64,000 nt of DNA from Acidovorax kalamii. GTDB taxonomy: Bacteria > Pseudomonadota > Gammaproteobacteria > Burkholderiales > Burkholderiaceae_C. The notes beneath the pieces are model-generated. The model was not told the DNA's origin. It did not search any database and saw only the letters and a program-made list of their open reading frames with translations. This document shows, in pieces, positions 18,872 to 28,539 of this stretch. Location of the stretch: assembly GCF_002245625.1 (NCBI RefSeq), contig NZ_NOIG01000006.1:62001-126000 (forward strand). The letters are read 5' to 3'. A program made the translations under genes and the position numbers. Numbering within the stretch: the first letter of the stretch is position 1; each line of letters begins with the position of its first letter.

Positions 18872-19791
18872 AATCATCATTGCAATCATCCACCGCACTG
18901 CTGACCGAGCGCCTGGCCCGCCAGGGCGGCGAACTCACCGCCAGCGAGCGCGCCCTGGCCGAGGCGCTGGGGCGCGACTACCCCCACGCGCTGCTGGAGT
19001 CGGCCACTGCGCTGGCGGCGCGCACCGGCACCAGCGCTTCGACCGTGGTGCGGCTGTTTGCCAAGCTGGGCTACGCGAGTTATGCCGAGGCGCAGCGCGA
19101 GGCGCGGGGCGAGGTCACGGCCCTGCTGCAGACCGCCGGGCAGCGTGCGCCCGTCACCATCGGCACCGAGCGCAGCCTGCAGCAATGTGTGGACGACGCC
19201 CTGCTGCACGACCAGCACAACATCGCCGCCACACGCGATAGGCTGGACATGGCGGCATTCGAGGCCATCGTCGCGCGCATCGCGCAGAGCCGGGGACGCG
19301 TCTTTGTGCTCGCGCAGATCAACAGCGCCCCCGTGGCCGCCTGGCTGGCGCTGCACCTGAACATGTGCCGCCCCGGCGTACACGAGCTGGGCGCGGGCGC
19401 CGTGGCCGCCACCGACCAGTTGCTGTGGATCCAGCCCGAGGACACGCTGCTGGTCTTCAGCATCCGGCGCTATGCCAGCGGGCCGGTGAAGGTGGCCCAG
19501 CGGTTTCGCGATGCGGGGGCGCAGGTGCTGGCCATCATCGACAGCAACGCCGCACCGCTGGCGGCCCTGGCCCACCACCGCGTGCAGGTGCGTATCTCCA
19601 ACGCCTCGCCGTTTGACTCGTACACCGCCGCATTTTTTGTGTGCAACGCCCTGGTGTCAGCCGTGGCCCAGCTGCGGCACGAGGCTGTGTCCGAAGCCCT
19701 GAAACGGCGCGACGATCTGTGGAAGGATGTGGAAGCCCAGCTTATCGTGGAGGGCCACCCGCCAGCAGGGCGGCGGGGAAGCAAGCGCTAA
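18868..19791 (+). CDS. MurR/RpiR family transcriptional regulator
   Basis: A 307-aa regulator. The N-terminal RpiR helix-turn-helix spans about residues 1-85 (SATALAARTGTSASTVVRLFAKLGYASYAEAQREAR). A C-terminal SIS-type ligand domain runs from about 125 to 270 (RGRVFVLAQINSAPVAAWLALHL, LVFSIRRYASGPVKVAQRFRDAGAQVLAIID). SIS domains usually bind phosphosugars, but many RpiR proteins respond to other metabolites. It diverges from the M20 peptidase/Bug pair, its probable target. It is convergent with gltL, with a bidirectional terminator between them. Confidence 0.88.
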   Translation: MKSSLQSSTALLTERLARQGGELTASERALAEALGRDYPHALLESATALAARTGTSASTVVRLFAKLGYASYAEAQREARGEVTALLQTAGQRAPVTIGTERSLQQCVDDALLHDQHNIAATRDRLDMAAFEAIVARIAQSRGRVFVLAQINSAPVAAWLALHLNMCRPGVHELGAGAVAATDQLLWIQPEDTLLVFSIRRYASGPVKVAQRFRDAGAQVLAIIDSNAAPLAALAHHRVQVRISNASPFDSYTAAFFVCNALVSAVAQLRHEAVSEALKRRDDLWKDVEAQLIVEGHPPAGRRGSKR

Positions 19792-19849
19792 CTGGCGCAG
19801 ACCGCCTCCGCTGGACCGCCCCAGGTTTTCGGGCGTGCCTGCGCCCATG

Positions 19850-19877
19850 AAAAAAGCGCTCCGAGGAGCGCTTTTTT
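19850..19877. terminator. Bidirectional intrinsic terminator
   Basis: AAAAAAGCGCTCC and GGAGCGCTTTTTT pair perfectly around a 2-base gap. A-run and T-run flank the stem, so it can terminate both the RpiR gene (+) and gltL (-), which converge here. Confidence 0.92.
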
Positions 19878-19921
19878 CTTTGATCCAACCCCGAGGCTGG
19901 GCGGCCCGGGGCGACGCACCA

Positions 19922-20659
19922 TCAATGCGCCAGGATCTTGTTGAGGAAGTCCTTGGTGCGGGGCTGGCGCGCATCGGGGTTGTTGAAGAACTCGTCCTTG
20001 GAGCAGTCTTCCAGGATCTTGCCGCCCACGTCCATGAAGATCACGCGGTTGCTCACCTTGCGGGCAAAGCCCATTTCGTGGGTCACGCACATCATGGTCA
20101 TGCCTTCGTTGGCCAGGCCCACCATCACATCCAGCACTTCGCCCACCATTTCGGGGTCGAGCGCCGACGTGGGTTCGTCAAACAGCATCACGATGGGGTC
20201 CATCGACAGCGCGCGCGCAATCGCCACACGTTGCTGCTGACCACCCGAGAGCTGGCCGGGGAACTTGTCCTTGTGGGCAATCAGGCCCACACGCTCCAGC
20301 ATCTTCAGGCCGCGCTTCTTGGCGTCGTCCGCACTGCGGCCCAGCACCTTGATCTGCGCGATCGTCAGGTTGTCCGTCACCGACAGGTGGGGGAACAGCT
20401 CGAAGTGCTGGAACACCATGCCCACGCGGCTGCGCAGCTTGGGCAGGTTGGTGCTTGGGTCGTGCAGCTTCACGCCGTCCACCGTGATCTCGCCCTTCTG
20501 GAAGGGTTCGAGCGCATTGATGGTCTTGATGAGCGTGGACTTGCCCGAGCCCGAGGGGCCGCACACCACCACCACTTCGCCCTTGTTGATGGTGGCCGAG
20601 CACTCGTTGAGCACCTGCACGGGGCCATACCACTTGGATACGTTCTTGAGTTCGATCAT
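19922..20659 (-). CDS. gltL: Glutamate/aspartate ABC transporter ATP-binding protein
   Basis: A 245-aa ABC ATPase of the polar amino-acid family. Walker A is [14 protein letters not shown], the signature [19 protein letters not shown], Walker [13 protein letters not shown], and the H-loop VTHEMGFAR. It energises uptake with GltJ and GltK. The start at 20659 ([12 protein letters not shown]) matches the family; a longer frame reaches 20755. It is the last gene of the gltIJKL series, 40 bp after gltK. Confidence 0.93.
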   Translation of the reverse strand: MIELKNVSKWYGPVQVLNECSATINKGEVVVVCGPSGSGKSTLIKTINALEPFQKGEITVDGVKLHDPSTNLPKLRSRVGMVFQHFELFPHLSVTDNLTIAQIKVLGRSADDAKKRGLKMLERVGLIAHKDKFPGQLSGGQQQRVAIARALSMDPIVMLFDEPTSALDPEMVGEVLDVMVGLANEGMTMMCVTHEMGFARKVSNRVIFMDVGGKILEDCSKDEFFNNPDARQPRTKDFLNKILAH

Positions 20660-20699
20660 TTCTTTTTCCTCAATCCAATCTCTTTTGCACCAGCGTCGA

Positions 20700-21365
20700 T
20701 CAGCGGATGATCGCGATCTTCTGGTGCAGGCGCTTGACCATCCAGGACAGCGCATAGCACATCACGAAGTACAGGACGGCGGCAGCCAGGTAGGCCTCAA
20801 TGGGGCGGCCGAAGTTCTTGCCCGCCACCTCAAAGCCCTTGAGCATGTCGTAGGCACCAATGGCATACACCAGCGACGTGTCCTGGAACAGGATGATGGT
20901 CTGCGTGAGCAGCACCGGCAGCATGTTGCGGAACGCCTGAGGCAGCACCACCAGCTTCATGTTCTGGCCGTAGGTCATCCCGAGCGCCTGGCCGGCATAC
21001 ACCTGGCCGCGTGGGATGGACTGGATGCCGGCGCGCATGATTTCGCTGAAATACGCGGCTTCGAACGCAATGAAGGTGATGACCGCCGACACCTCGGCGC
21101 CGATGGGGCGGCCGATGATCGCAGGCACCAGCAGGAAGAACCACAGGATCACCATCACCAGCGGAATGGAGCGCATGCCGTTGACATAGATGGTGGCAGG
21201 CACATCCAGCCACTTCTTGCCCGACAGACGCATCAGCGCCAGCAGGGTGCCGAAGAACACGCCACCAATGGTGGCGATCACCGTGAGCATCAGGCTGAAG
21301 TACAGCCCCTTGAGCACGAAGTTGGAGATCAGGTCCCAGTTGTAGAAGGAGAAGTCGAGATTCAT
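20700..21365 (-). CDS. gltK: Glutamate/aspartate ABC transporter permease GltK
   Basis: A 221-aa inner-membrane permease of the HisMQ type. It starts [20 protein letters not shown], a good match to GltK proteins. About five membrane helices are visible, and the EAA loop region is [22 protein letters not shown]. The gene starts 1 bp after the gltJ stop, so the two are translated together. Confidence 0.9.
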   Translation of the reverse strand: MNLDFSFYNWDLISNFVLKGLYFSLMLTVIATIGGVFFGTLLALMRLSGKKWLDVPATIYVNGMRSIPLVMVILWFFLLVPAIIGRPIGAEVSAVITFIAFEAAYFSEIMRAGIQSIPRGQVYAGQALGMTYGQNMKLVVLPQAFRNMLPVLLTQTIILFQDTSLVYAIGAYDMLKGFEVAGKNFGRPIEAYLAAAVLYFVMCYALSWMVKRLHQKIAIIR

Positions 21366-21366
21366 A

Positions 21367-22125
21367 TCAGTGTCCTCCCCCTGCCGCACCAGCCACCACC
21401 ATGCCCGGGATGCGCACGCGCTTCTCGACGAACGCCATGATCCGGTTGATGGCGAAAGCCGAGAGGATGTACAGCGTGGTCACGGCGAGGTAGACCTCGA
21501 TGCCGCGCGAGGTTTCTTCCTGGGCCTGCATGGCGAACATGGTGAGTTCGGCCACCGACACGGCGAACGCCACGGACGAGTTCTTGAAGATGTTCATCGT
21601 CTCGCTGGTCAGCGGCGGGATGATGATGCGAAACGCCATGGGCAGCAGCACGTAGCGGTAGGTCTGGAAGGTGGTGAACCCCATGGCCATGCCCGCGTAG
21701 CGCTGGCCGCGCGGCAATGCCTGGATACCCGAGCGCACCTGCTCGGCGATACGCGCCGAGGTGAAGAAGCCCAGGGCCAGCACCACCAGTGCAAAGCCGG
21801 GCACGCCCTTCATCACAGGAAACAGGCTCGGGATGACGTGGTACCAGAGGAAGATCTGGACCAGCAGCGGAATATTGCGAAACAGCTCGACCCAGGCATT
21901 GCCCAGCCGAACGATCATGGGCCGGTCCTGCAAGGTGCGCAGCGTACCGATCAATGAGCCCAACACAAGCGCCAGCACCAGGGCCAGCAACGAAACAGAC
22001 ACCGTCCAGCCCCAGGCCGACAGCATCCAGTCCAGGTAGGTGATGTCGCCGCCCTTGCCAAAGCAGCTCTGCACAACTTCCCGGTCCATGGTGTCCTGGC
22101 AGAACACCTGCCAATCCCAACTCAT
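21367..22125 (-). CDS. gltJ: Glutamate/aspartate ABC transporter permease GltJ
   Basis: A 252-aa permease paired with GltK. The N-terminus MSWDWQVFCQD and the following periplasmic stretch before the first helix (YLDWMLSAWGWTVSVSLLALVLALVLG) are typical of GltJ. The EAA loop is EQVRSGIQALPRGQRYAGMAMG. It begins 111 bp after gltI, with a terminator-like hairpin in the gap. Confidence 0.9.
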   Translation of the reverse strand: MSWDWQVFCQDTMDREVVQSCFGKGGDITYLDWMLSAWGWTVSVSLLALVLALVLGSLIGTLRTLQDRPMIVRLGNAWVELFRNIPLLVQIFLWYHVIPSLFPVMKGVPGFALVVLALGFFTSARIAEQVRSGIQALPRGQRYAGMAMGFTTFQTYRYVLLPMAFRIIIPPLTSETMNIFKNSSVAFAVSVAELTMFAMQAQEETSRGIEVYLAVTTLYILSAFAINRIMAFVEKRVRIPGMVVAGAAGGGH

Positions 22126-22185
22126 AGGAGCACCCCTTTAATTCTTGGTATTGCGCCGGGCCAGGCGCGTGGCGCCCGGTCCAAC

Positions 22186-22220
22186 AAAAAAGCCCCTTCA
22201 AACCGGCTGGCCGAAGGGGC
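22186..22220 (-). terminator. Attenuator-like hairpin between gltI and gltJ
   Basis: On the minus strand GCCCCTTC and GAAGGGGC pair around a 13-base loop and are followed by TTTTTT. Placed between the binding-protein gene and the permease genes, it probably lowers read-through, so the binding protein is made in excess. Confidence 0.8.
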
Positions 22221-22236
22221 ACAAGCGTTGCGAAGA

Positions 22237-23136
22237 TTACTTCTTGGCGTAGTCTTCCATGGGCTTGTCGTTAGGGGCAGCCCAGGCAGCCTTCGTAGCG
22301 TCGGAGATGGGCAGGCCGATCTTGGTGTTGGTCGGCGGCACGGGTTGCATGAACCACTTGTCGTACAGCTTGGCCAGCGAACCGTCGGCGATCTGGCGCT
22401 TGATGGAGTCGTCCACAGCCTTCTTGAAGGCGGGGTCGTCCTTGCGCAGCATGCAGGCGATGGGTTCCACGTTCAGGACTTCACCCACGATCTTGTAATC
22501 GGCAGGGTTCTTGGACTTGGAGATGTTGGCGGCCAGGATGGAGCCGTCCATCACGAAGGCGTCGGCACGGCCGGTTTCCAGCATCAGGAAGCTGTCGGCG
22601 TGGTCCTTGCCGAACACTTCCTTGAAGTCCACGCCGCCAGCGCGCTCGTGCTTGCGCAGCGTTTGCACCGAGGTGGTGCCCGTGGTGGTGGCCACGGTCT
22701 TGCCGTTCAGGTCCTTGATGGACGTGATGCCCGAGTTGGCCTTGGCGGCAATGCGCACTTCTTCCACGTAAGTGGTCACAGCGAACGCCACATCCTTCTG
22801 GCGGGCAGCGTTGTTGGTGGTGGAGCCACACTCCAGGTCCACGGTGCCGTTAGTCACCAGGGGGATGCGGTTCTGCGAGGTCACGGGCTGGTACTTGACT
22901 TCCAGCTTGGCCATGCCCAGGGCCTTCTGGATGTCGGCCAGGACGATTTCACCCATTTCGGTGTGGAAGCCCACGTACTTGCCGTTGCCCAGGGTGTAGG
23001 AAAGACCCGAAGACTCGCGCACACCCAGCGTCACGCTGCCAGAAGCCTTGATCTTGGCCAGGGTGTCGGTGGCTTGAGCGAACGCGCTGCCTGCGGCCAG
23101 GGCGGTCACAGCAATCGCGAGCAAATGTTTCTTCAT
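22237..23136 (-). CDS. gltI: Glutamate/aspartate-binding periplasmic protein
   Basis: A 299-aa solute-binding protein of family 3. It has a signal peptide (MKKHLLAIAVTALAAGSAFA) and a mature N-terminus QATDTLAKIKASGSVTLGVRESSG. Family motifs are PLVTNGTVDLECGSTTNN, SIKDLNGKTVATTTGTT and the C-terminal IYDKW-type LYDKWFMQPVPP. A strong AAGGAG ribosome site precedes it. It feeds GltJK; glutamate and aspartate are the likely ligands. Confidence 0.92.
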   Translation of the reverse strand: MKKHLLAIAVTALAAGSAFAQATDTLAKIKASGSVTLGVRESSGLSYTLGNGKYVGFHTEMGEIVLADIQKALGMAKLEVKYQPVTSQNRIPLVTNGTVDLECGSTTNNAARQKDVAFAVTTYVEEVRIAAKANSGITSIKDLNGKTVATTTGTTSVQTLRKHERAGGVDFKEVFGKDHADSFLMLETGRADAFVMDGSILAANISKSKNPADYKIVGEVLNVEPIACMLRKDDPAFKKAVDDSIKRQIADGSLAKLYDKWFMQPVPPTNTKIGLPISDATKAAWAAPNDKPMEDYAKK

Positions 23137-23255
23137 AGGGATCTCCTTGTGTTGAAAACAGAAAAAAGGGAGGAATTCTAGAGACTGGCCGCAACCCGTC
23201 CGGGCTGCAAGCCCAAACGTCTAGAAATGGGGGAGGACTTACCCGAAGATGTTAG

Positions 23256-24155
23256 TCAGAACGGGACCTGATCGGTAGGGTACTTCCAGAAGTCACGCAA
23301 CAGATAACTGACTGGCAGGTTCAGCACCGTGTTGTTGGGCGGGATGGGTTTGTTGAACCACTTGTCATATATGGGGTAGATGTCGCGGCTGGTGATCAGG
23401 CGGCGCATTTCCTCGTCCACCAGTTTCTTGAACTCGGGGTCGTTCTTGGGCAGCATGATGGCCAGCGGCTCGGTGGTCATGAAGCGGCCCACCACCTTGA
23501 GCGCCTTGGGATCGGGCCGGCCGGCGGCCAGGCCATACAGGAGCACATCGTCCATCACAAAGGCATCGGCCTCGCCTTTTTCGACCATCTCGACCGCCTT
23601 GGCATGGTCGGGGGCTTCCACGATGGTGATGCCCATCAGGCGCTCGCGGTTGGCCTGGTCGGCCGCCTTGAGGGGGGTGGTGCCCTTGGTGGACACCAGT
23701 TTCTTGCCGTTGAGGTCTTCCACCTTGTCGATGGGGCTGGCGGACTTCACCAGCAGCCGTGCGCCGGTGATGAAGTGGGGAATGGTGAACGCCACCTTCT
23801 GGCGCCGCTCGGCGTTGTTGGTGGTGGAGCCACATTCCATGTCGGCCTTGCCCTGCTCGATCATGGTGATGCGGTTGGCGGGCGTGACGGCCACGAACTC
23901 CACTTCCATGTCTTTCTTGCCGGTCTTCTTGCGCACCACGTCGGCCAGGCGCAGGCACAGGTCCACGGCATAACCCACGGGCTTGCCCGACTGGGAATCG
24001 ATGTACGAGAACGGTACCGACGACTCCCGGTGGGCAATCACCAGCTTGCCGCCCGCACTCACGCGCTCCAGCACGGTCGCCGCCTGCACGGACGCCGCCA
24101 GCAGGCAGCCCAGGGCAACCAGGCCCTTAGCGAATCTCCAGTGCTGAACTTTCAT
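23256..24155 (-). CDS. Second amino-acid ABC transporter binding protein (GltI paralogue)
   Basis: A 299-aa periplasmic protein with signal peptide (MKVQHWRFAKGLVALGCLLAASVQA). It shares the GltI plan: DMECGSTTNNAERRQKVAF, EDLNGKKLVSTKGTT, DAFVMDDVLLYGLAAG and a C-terminal YDKWFNKPIPPNN. It differs clearly from GltI, so it is an old paralogue. It lies 119 bp upstream of gltI on the same strand and may widen the ligand range of GltJKL. The start at 24155 begins the signal peptide; the frame runs on to 24302 without conservation. Confidence 0.85.
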   Translation of the reverse strand: MKVQHWRFAKGLVALGCLLAASVQAATVLERVSAGGKLVIAHRESSVPFSYIDSQSGKPVGYAVDLCLRLADVVRKKTGKKDMEVEFVAVTPANRITMIEQGKADMECGSTTNNAERRQKVAFTIPHFITGARLLVKSASPIDKVEDLNGKKLVSTKGTTPLKAADQANRERLMGITIVEAPDHAKAVEMVEKGEADAFVMDDVLLYGLAAGRPDPKALKVVGRFMTTEPLAIMLPKNDPEFKKLVDEEMRRLITSRDIYPIYDKWFNKPIPPNNTVLNLPVSYLLRDFWKYPTDQVPF

Positions 24156-24333
24156 ACGACGTCCCGTTAAAAGAAAGGAATCGGGTTTGCAATGTTCGTG
24201 CCATCGTGGCAGTTGCAGGCATGTGTTGTTGCCACCGACCCAGCGATGGCGCGAACTGTACGTGTCGTTACTATGAAACTCCAATGCCGTTTGCGGGCGC
24301 AACTATGCAAAGTGTTTATATCCGTATTTACCC

Positions 24334-25266
24334 TTAGCATGACCCGGCCTGGGCCTGGAGGTAGGTCCAGAGCGCCTGGGCCGTGCCCTTGGGGGCTTCC
24401 TTGCCCCCCGGTTTCTCGCGGTAGGCCCGCACGTCCATGGTCATCTGCAGGCCCTCGGCCTCGGAGGGCGCCGCGCTGACCAGGCGGCGCGAGCGCAGTT
24501 CTTTCTTCACGGCGCTGTGCGGCAAAAAGGCCACGCCGTGGCCTTCAAGCGCCATGGCCTTGAGGCCCTCGGCCATGTCGGTCTCATACACCCGCTCCAG
24601 GTGGATGGGCGTGCCCGACTGCTTGAGGATGAGTTCCGTGACCCGCCCCAGGTAGGCACCGGGCGCGTAGCCCAGGTAAGGCAGCGGCTGGCCCGCGCGG
24701 CCCGGCAGGCGGTGCACGGGCTGGCCGTCGGCGTCGGCCTTGCTGTAGGGTGAGATCACCTCCTGCCCCAGACTCACCATCTCGTAGCGGTCGGCATCGA
24801 GCTGAAAGGGCTGGGAGGGGTGGTGGTAGGCGATGAGCAGGTCGCAGCCGCCTTCCACCAGGCGCATCACAGCATCGTGCACGTTCAGTGCAATCAACCG
24901 GCTCTTGAACGGACCAAACTTGTCGGCCAGGCTGGACACCCAGGCCGGGAAGAAGGTGAACGCCAGCGTGTGCGGCACGGCGAACTCGATCATGTCCTTG
25001 CCCGCGCTGGTGTGCGCACGCAGCATGGCGCGGGTGTTCTGCAGCGCCTGCAGCATTTCCAGCGCCTGGTCATACAGGGTTTTGCCAGCGGGCGTGAGGC
25101 GGGTGGGGTAGGAGCTGCGGTCCACCAGATCGGTGCCCGCCCAGGCTTCGAGCGCCTGGATGCGCCGCGAGAACGCGGGCTGGGTCACATGCCGCAACTG
25201 GGCAGAGCGGCTGAAGCTGCGCGTTTCCGCAAGACTGACGAAATCTTCAAGCCACTTGGTTTCCAT
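24334..25266 (-). CDS. LysR-family regulator, HypT/YjiE-like
   Basis: A 310-aa LysR regulator. The N-terminal helix-turn-helix reads METKWLEDFVSLAETRSFSRSAQLRHVTQPAFSRRIQALE. The ETKWL...DF start and QPAFSRRI are features I associate with the HypT (YjiE/QseD) branch, known in E. coli for responding to hypochlorite. The ligand domain spans about 95-300. It lies upstream of the two binding-protein genes on the same strand and may control them. The HypT link rests on N-terminal likeness only. Confidence 0.85.
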   Translation of the reverse strand: METKWLEDFVSLAETRSFSRSAQLRHVTQPAFSRRIQALEAWAGTDLVDRSSYPTRLTPAGKTLYDQALEMLQALQNTRAMLRAHTSAGKDMIEFAVPHTLAFTFFPAWVSSLADKFGPFKSRLIALNVHDAVMRLVEGGCDLLIAYHHPSQPFQLDADRYEMVSLGQEVISPYSKADADGQPVHRLPGRAGQPLPYLGYAPGAYLGRVTELILKQSGTPIHLERVYETDMAEGLKAMALEGHGVAFLPHSAVKKELRSRRLVSAAPSEAEGLQMTMDVRAYREKPGGKEAPKGTAQALWTYLQAQAGSC

Positions 25267-25548
25267 CGGCGCATTATCCGCGCGCAGGCTGCGCCCTGCT
25301 GGCGCCCGGCATGAGGGTTTCTACAGATCATGCGCGGAGCGGGCCTGCATGGTGTGCCACCTGCACGCCCCCGGCCGGGTCCAGCAGCATCGTTTGCCGC
25401 ACTGCACCAATGCTGTGCATGCTTAGCAGGCAACGCATAATGCGCTGCGCGCCCACCCCGCCGCTCCATCGGTCAACGCCCAGGTGCACAACACCGCCGG
25501 GCCACAAGATCGGCATCCGCCCCGTGTGTTTTCTGACTCCCCGCGTCC
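25267..25548. other. Divergent promoter region, LysR / TRAP operon
   Basis: A 282-bp gap with no convincing gene between the LysR start and the TRAP small permease. It should hold both promoters. GCATAATGCGC near 25435-25445 is a short AT-containing partial dyad, but it is too weak to call an operator. Confidence 0.35.
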
Positions 25549-26097
25549 ATGTCCACCTCCACTCCCGATGGCCCGCCCGCTGCGCCCACAGCGCCAGCGG
25601 CTGCTGACGCCCCCCGATCCCTGCGCCTGGAAGACTGGCTTATCGTCCTGACGATGGCCGCCCTGGCACTCATCACCTTCGTCAATGTGGTGGTGCGCTA
25701 TTTCACCGATGCTTCGTTTGCCTGGACCGAGGAGATCTCGGTGTTCCTGATGATCGTGCTGGCCCTGGTGGGCGGCTCGGCGGCAGTGGCGCGGCAGCTG
25801 CACATCCGCATCGAGTTCTATGCCGATGGCGGCTCGGAGCGTCGGCGCCAGGTGCTGGCACAGTTCGGCGCGCTCATGGTCGCGCTGTTGTTTGGGCTGA
25901 TCACGGTGCTGAGCGTGCGCGTGGTGTGGGACGACTACCGGTTTGAAGAAACCTCCCCCGGCATCGGCGTGCCACAGTGGTGGTATTCCGTCTGGCTGCC
26001 GGTGCTGTGCGCGCTGACCACGGCCCGGGCACTGCAACTGTGGGCACGCCTGCGGCGTACAGCGGCCCCCTCAGCTGCCACGGAGGCACGCACATGA
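25549..26097 (+). CDS. TRAP transporter small permease (DctQ type)
   Basis: A 182-aa membrane protein with four predicted helices. The first, WLIVLTMAALALITFVNVVVRYFTD, is followed by SFAWTEEISVFLMIVLALVGGSAAV, the most conserved part of DctQ proteins (the WTEE motif). It forms the membrane complex with the large permease, whose start overlaps its stop (ATGA). The first about 28 residues are proline/alanine-rich and poorly conserved, so the true start might be later. Confidence 0.88.
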   Translation: MSTSTPDGPPAAPTAPAAADAPRSLRLEDWLIVLTMAALALITFVNVVVRYFTDASFAWTEEISVFLMIVLALVGGSAAVARQLHIRIEFYADGGSERRRQVLAQFGALMVALLFGLITVLSVRVVWDDYRFEETSPGIGVPQWWYSVWLPVLCALTTARALQLWARLRRTAAPSAATEART

Positions 26098-27392
26098 TCG
26101 CCACACTGCTGTTTGTGGCCTTCCTGGGCATGATGTTTCTGGGCGTGCCGATTGGCGCCGCCCTGGGCCTGGCGGGCGCTGCCGCCATTGCACTGGCCAA
26201 TGCCGAGACCCCCTGGTTCGGCCTGCTGGCCGTGCCGCAGAACTTCTATGCCGGGCTTGGCAAATACCCGCTGCTGGCCATCCCCATGTTTGTGCTCGTG
26301 GGCTCGATCTTTGACCGCTCGGGCGTGGCGCTGCGGCTGGTGAATTTTGCGGTGTCCATCGTCGGGCGCGGCCCGGGCATGCTGCCGCTGGTGGCGATTG
26401 CGGTGGCCATGTTTCTGGGCGGCATCTCGGGATCGGGCCCGGCCACTGCCGCCGCCGTGGGCGGGGTCATGATTGCGGCCATGGCGCGCGCAGGCTATCC
26501 CGCCGCCTACTCGGCCAGCGTGGTCGCAGGCGCGGCCGCCACCGACATCCTCATCCCGCCCTCGGTGGCCTTCATCGTGTATTCGGTGCTGGTGCCCGGG
26601 GCCTCGGTGCCCGCGCTGTTTGCGGCCGGCATGTTTCCCGGGGTGCTGGCGGGCATTGCCCTGATCGTCCCGGCCGTGTGGCTGGCGCGGCGCCACAAGA
26701 TGGGCGGCGCCGAAGCCGACATGCCGCGCCCGCCGTTCTGGCGCAGCCTGCGCGAGGCCTCCTGGGGCCTGGCAGCGCCGGTGGTGATCCTGGGCGGCAT
26801 GCGCGCAGGTTGGTTCACGCCCACCGAGGCCGCCGTCGTCGCGGTGTTCTACGGCCTGTTTGTGGGCATGGTGGTGCACCGCACGATCCAGGTGCGCGAC
26901 CTGTTCGCCATCCTGCGCGAGGCCGGGGAACTCTCGGCCGTGATCCTGGTGGTGGTCTCGCTGGCGGGCATCTTTGCGTTCTCGCTGTCCACGCTGGGCG
27001 TGATCGACCCCGTCACCCGCGCCATCGTGCAGTCGGGCCTGAGCGAGCAAGGCGTGCTGGGCGCGCTGATTGTGGTGCTGCTCGTCGCGGGCATGTTCCT
27101 CGACGGCATCTCCATCTTCCTGATCTTCGTGCCCCTGCTCATGCCCATCATGCAGCACTACCAGTGGGACGTGGTGTGGTTCGGCGTTGTGCTGACGCTC
27201 ACGGTGGCGATTGGCCAGTTCACGCCCCCCATGGCCGTGAACCTCATGGTGTCCAGCAAGATTGCGGGCGTGCGCATGGAGCAGACCACCCGCTGGGTCG
27301 TGTGGTTTGTACTGGCCATGACCCTGGCCATGCTGCTGGTCGTCGTGTTCCCGCAGATCGCGCTCTGGCTGCCCCAGCGCCTGGGCTACTGA
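26094..27392 (+). CDS. TRAP transporter large permease (DctM type)
   Basis: A 432-aa membrane protein with about 12 helices, the Na+-coupled translocation subunit. Family motifs are present: FLGVPIGAALGLAGA near the start, PLLAIPMFVLVGSIFDRSGVALRLVNF, GGISGSGPATAAAVGGVMI and ATDILIPPSVAFIVYSVL. It overlaps the small permease by 4 bp, and the binding-protein gene follows 52 bp later. Confidence 0.93.
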   Translation: MIATLLFVAFLGMMFLGVPIGAALGLAGAAAIALANAETPWFGLLAVPQNFYAGLGKYPLLAIPMFVLVGSIFDRSGVALRLVNFAVSIVGRGPGMLPLVAIAVAMFLGGISGSGPATAAAVGGVMIAAMARAGYPAAYSASVVAGAAATDILIPPSVAFIVYSVLVPGASVPALFAAGMFPGVLAGIALIVPAVWLARRHKMGGAEADMPRPPFWRSLREASWGLAAPVVILGGMRAGWFTPTEAAVVAVFYGLFVGMVVHRTIQVRDLFAILREAGELSAVILVVVSLAGIFAFSLSTLGVIDPVTRAIVQSGLSEQGVLGALIVVLLVAGMFLDGISIFLIFVPLLMPIMQHYQWDVVWFGVVLTLTVAIGQFTPPMAVNLMVSSKIAGVRMEQTTRWVVWFVLAMTLAMLLVVVFPQIALWLPQRLGY

Positions 27393-27444
27393 TTTCCTCT
27401 CATCGCATACCCATTCAACCAACCATCCAACAAGGAGACAACCC

Positions 27445-28482
27445 ATGAAACTGCGCACCTTCCTCACCTCGGCCGTGGCCGCTGCGGCCGCACTGGCCTT
27501 CACCGCGCCTGCCGCCATGGCACAGACCGCGTACAAGAGCGAGTACCGCATGTCGCTGGTGCTGGGCACCGCCTTCCCCTGGGGCAAGGGCGGCGAGCTG
27601 TGGGCCAACAAGGTGCGCGAGCGCACCCAGGGCCGCATCAACATCAAGCTGTACCCCGGTGTCTCGCTGATCCAGGGCGACCAGACGCGCGAATTCAGCG
27701 CACTGCGCCAGGGCGTGATCGACATGGCCGTGGGCTCCACCATCAACTGGTCGCCCCAGGTCAAGCAGCTCAACCTGTTCTCGCTGCCCTTCCTGTTCCC
27801 CGACTACGCCGCCGTGGACGCCGTGACGCAGGGCGATGTGGGCAAGAGCATCTTCGCCACGCTGGACAAGGCCGGCGTGGTGCCCCTGGCCTGGGGCGAG
27901 AACGGCTACCGCGAAATCTCCAACTCCAAGAAGGCGATCAAGACCCCTGAAGACCTCAAGGGCCTGAAGATCCGCGTGGTGGGCTCGCCTCTGTTCCTGG
28001 ACACCTTCACCGCGCTGGGCGCCAACCCAACGCAGATGAGCTGGGCCGACGCACAGCCCGCCTTTGCCAGTGGCGCGGTGGACGGGCAAGAGAACCCCCT
28101 GTCCATCTTCACTGCCGCCAAGCTGCACAGCGTGGCGCAAAAGAACATCACGCTGTGGGGCTACGTGAACGACCCGCTGATCTTTGTGGTGAACAAGGAA
28201 ATCTGGAACAGCTGGACGCCTGCCGACCGCGAGATCGTGAAGCAGGCCGCCATCGACGCGGGCAAGGAAGAAATCGCCATCGCCCGCAAGGGCGTTATCG
28301 AGGCCGACAAGCCCCTGCTCAAGGACATCAGCGCCCTGGGCGTGACGGTGACCCAGCTCTCCCCCGCCGAGCGCGCCGCGTTTGTGAAAGCCACCCGCCC
28401 CGTGTACGACAAGTGGAAAGGCCAGATCGGCACCGACCTGGTGAACATGGCCGAGAAGGCGATTGCAGCGCGCAAGCAGTAA
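27445..28482 (+). CDS. TRAP transporter substrate-binding protein (DctP type)
   Basis: A 345-aa periplasmic protein with signal peptide (MKLRTFLTSAVAAAAALAFTAPAAMA). Family features include YPGVSLIQGDQTREFSALRQGVIDM, TPEDLKGLKIRVVGSPLFLDTFTALGANPTQMSWADAQPA and GAVDGQENPL; the arginine in KIRV usually binds a carboxylate. The ligand is probably an organic acid. A good AAGGAGA ribosome site precedes it. Repeat R1 copy 5 follows and can fold as its terminator. Confidence 0.92.
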   Translation: MKLRTFLTSAVAAAAALAFTAPAAMAQTAYKSEYRMSLVLGTAFPWGKGGELWANKVRERTQGRINIKLYPGVSLIQGDQTREFSALRQGVIDMAVGSTINWSPQVKQLNLFSLPFLFPDYAAVDAVTQGDVGKSIFATLDKAGVVPLAWGENGYREISNSKKAIKTPEDLKGLKIRVVGSPLFLDTFTALGANPTQMSWADAQPAFASGAVDGQENPLSIFTAAKLHSVAQKNITLWGYVNDPLIFVVNKEIWNSWTPADREIVKQAAIDAGKEEIAIARKGVIEADKPLLKDISALGVTVTQLSPAERAAFVKATRPVYDKWKGQIGTDLVNMAEKAIAARKQ

Positions 28483-28539
28483 AAGAAAGCCAACGCCCGC
28501 CCGGCCCGCGCCATCAGTTTCCAATTCCTGGTGGCGCTA

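Noticed and set aside
23176-23226. TTCTAGA / TCTAGAA inverted pair upstream of gltI
   Set aside because: The arms are short and 37 bases apart. The GGGCT/AGCCC hairpin between them lacks a T-run. Not enough for an operator or terminator call.
25935-27773. A 612-codon open frame on the minus strand
   Set aside because: Antisense to the TRAP permease genes; low-complexity His/Arg/Gly translation and no motif.
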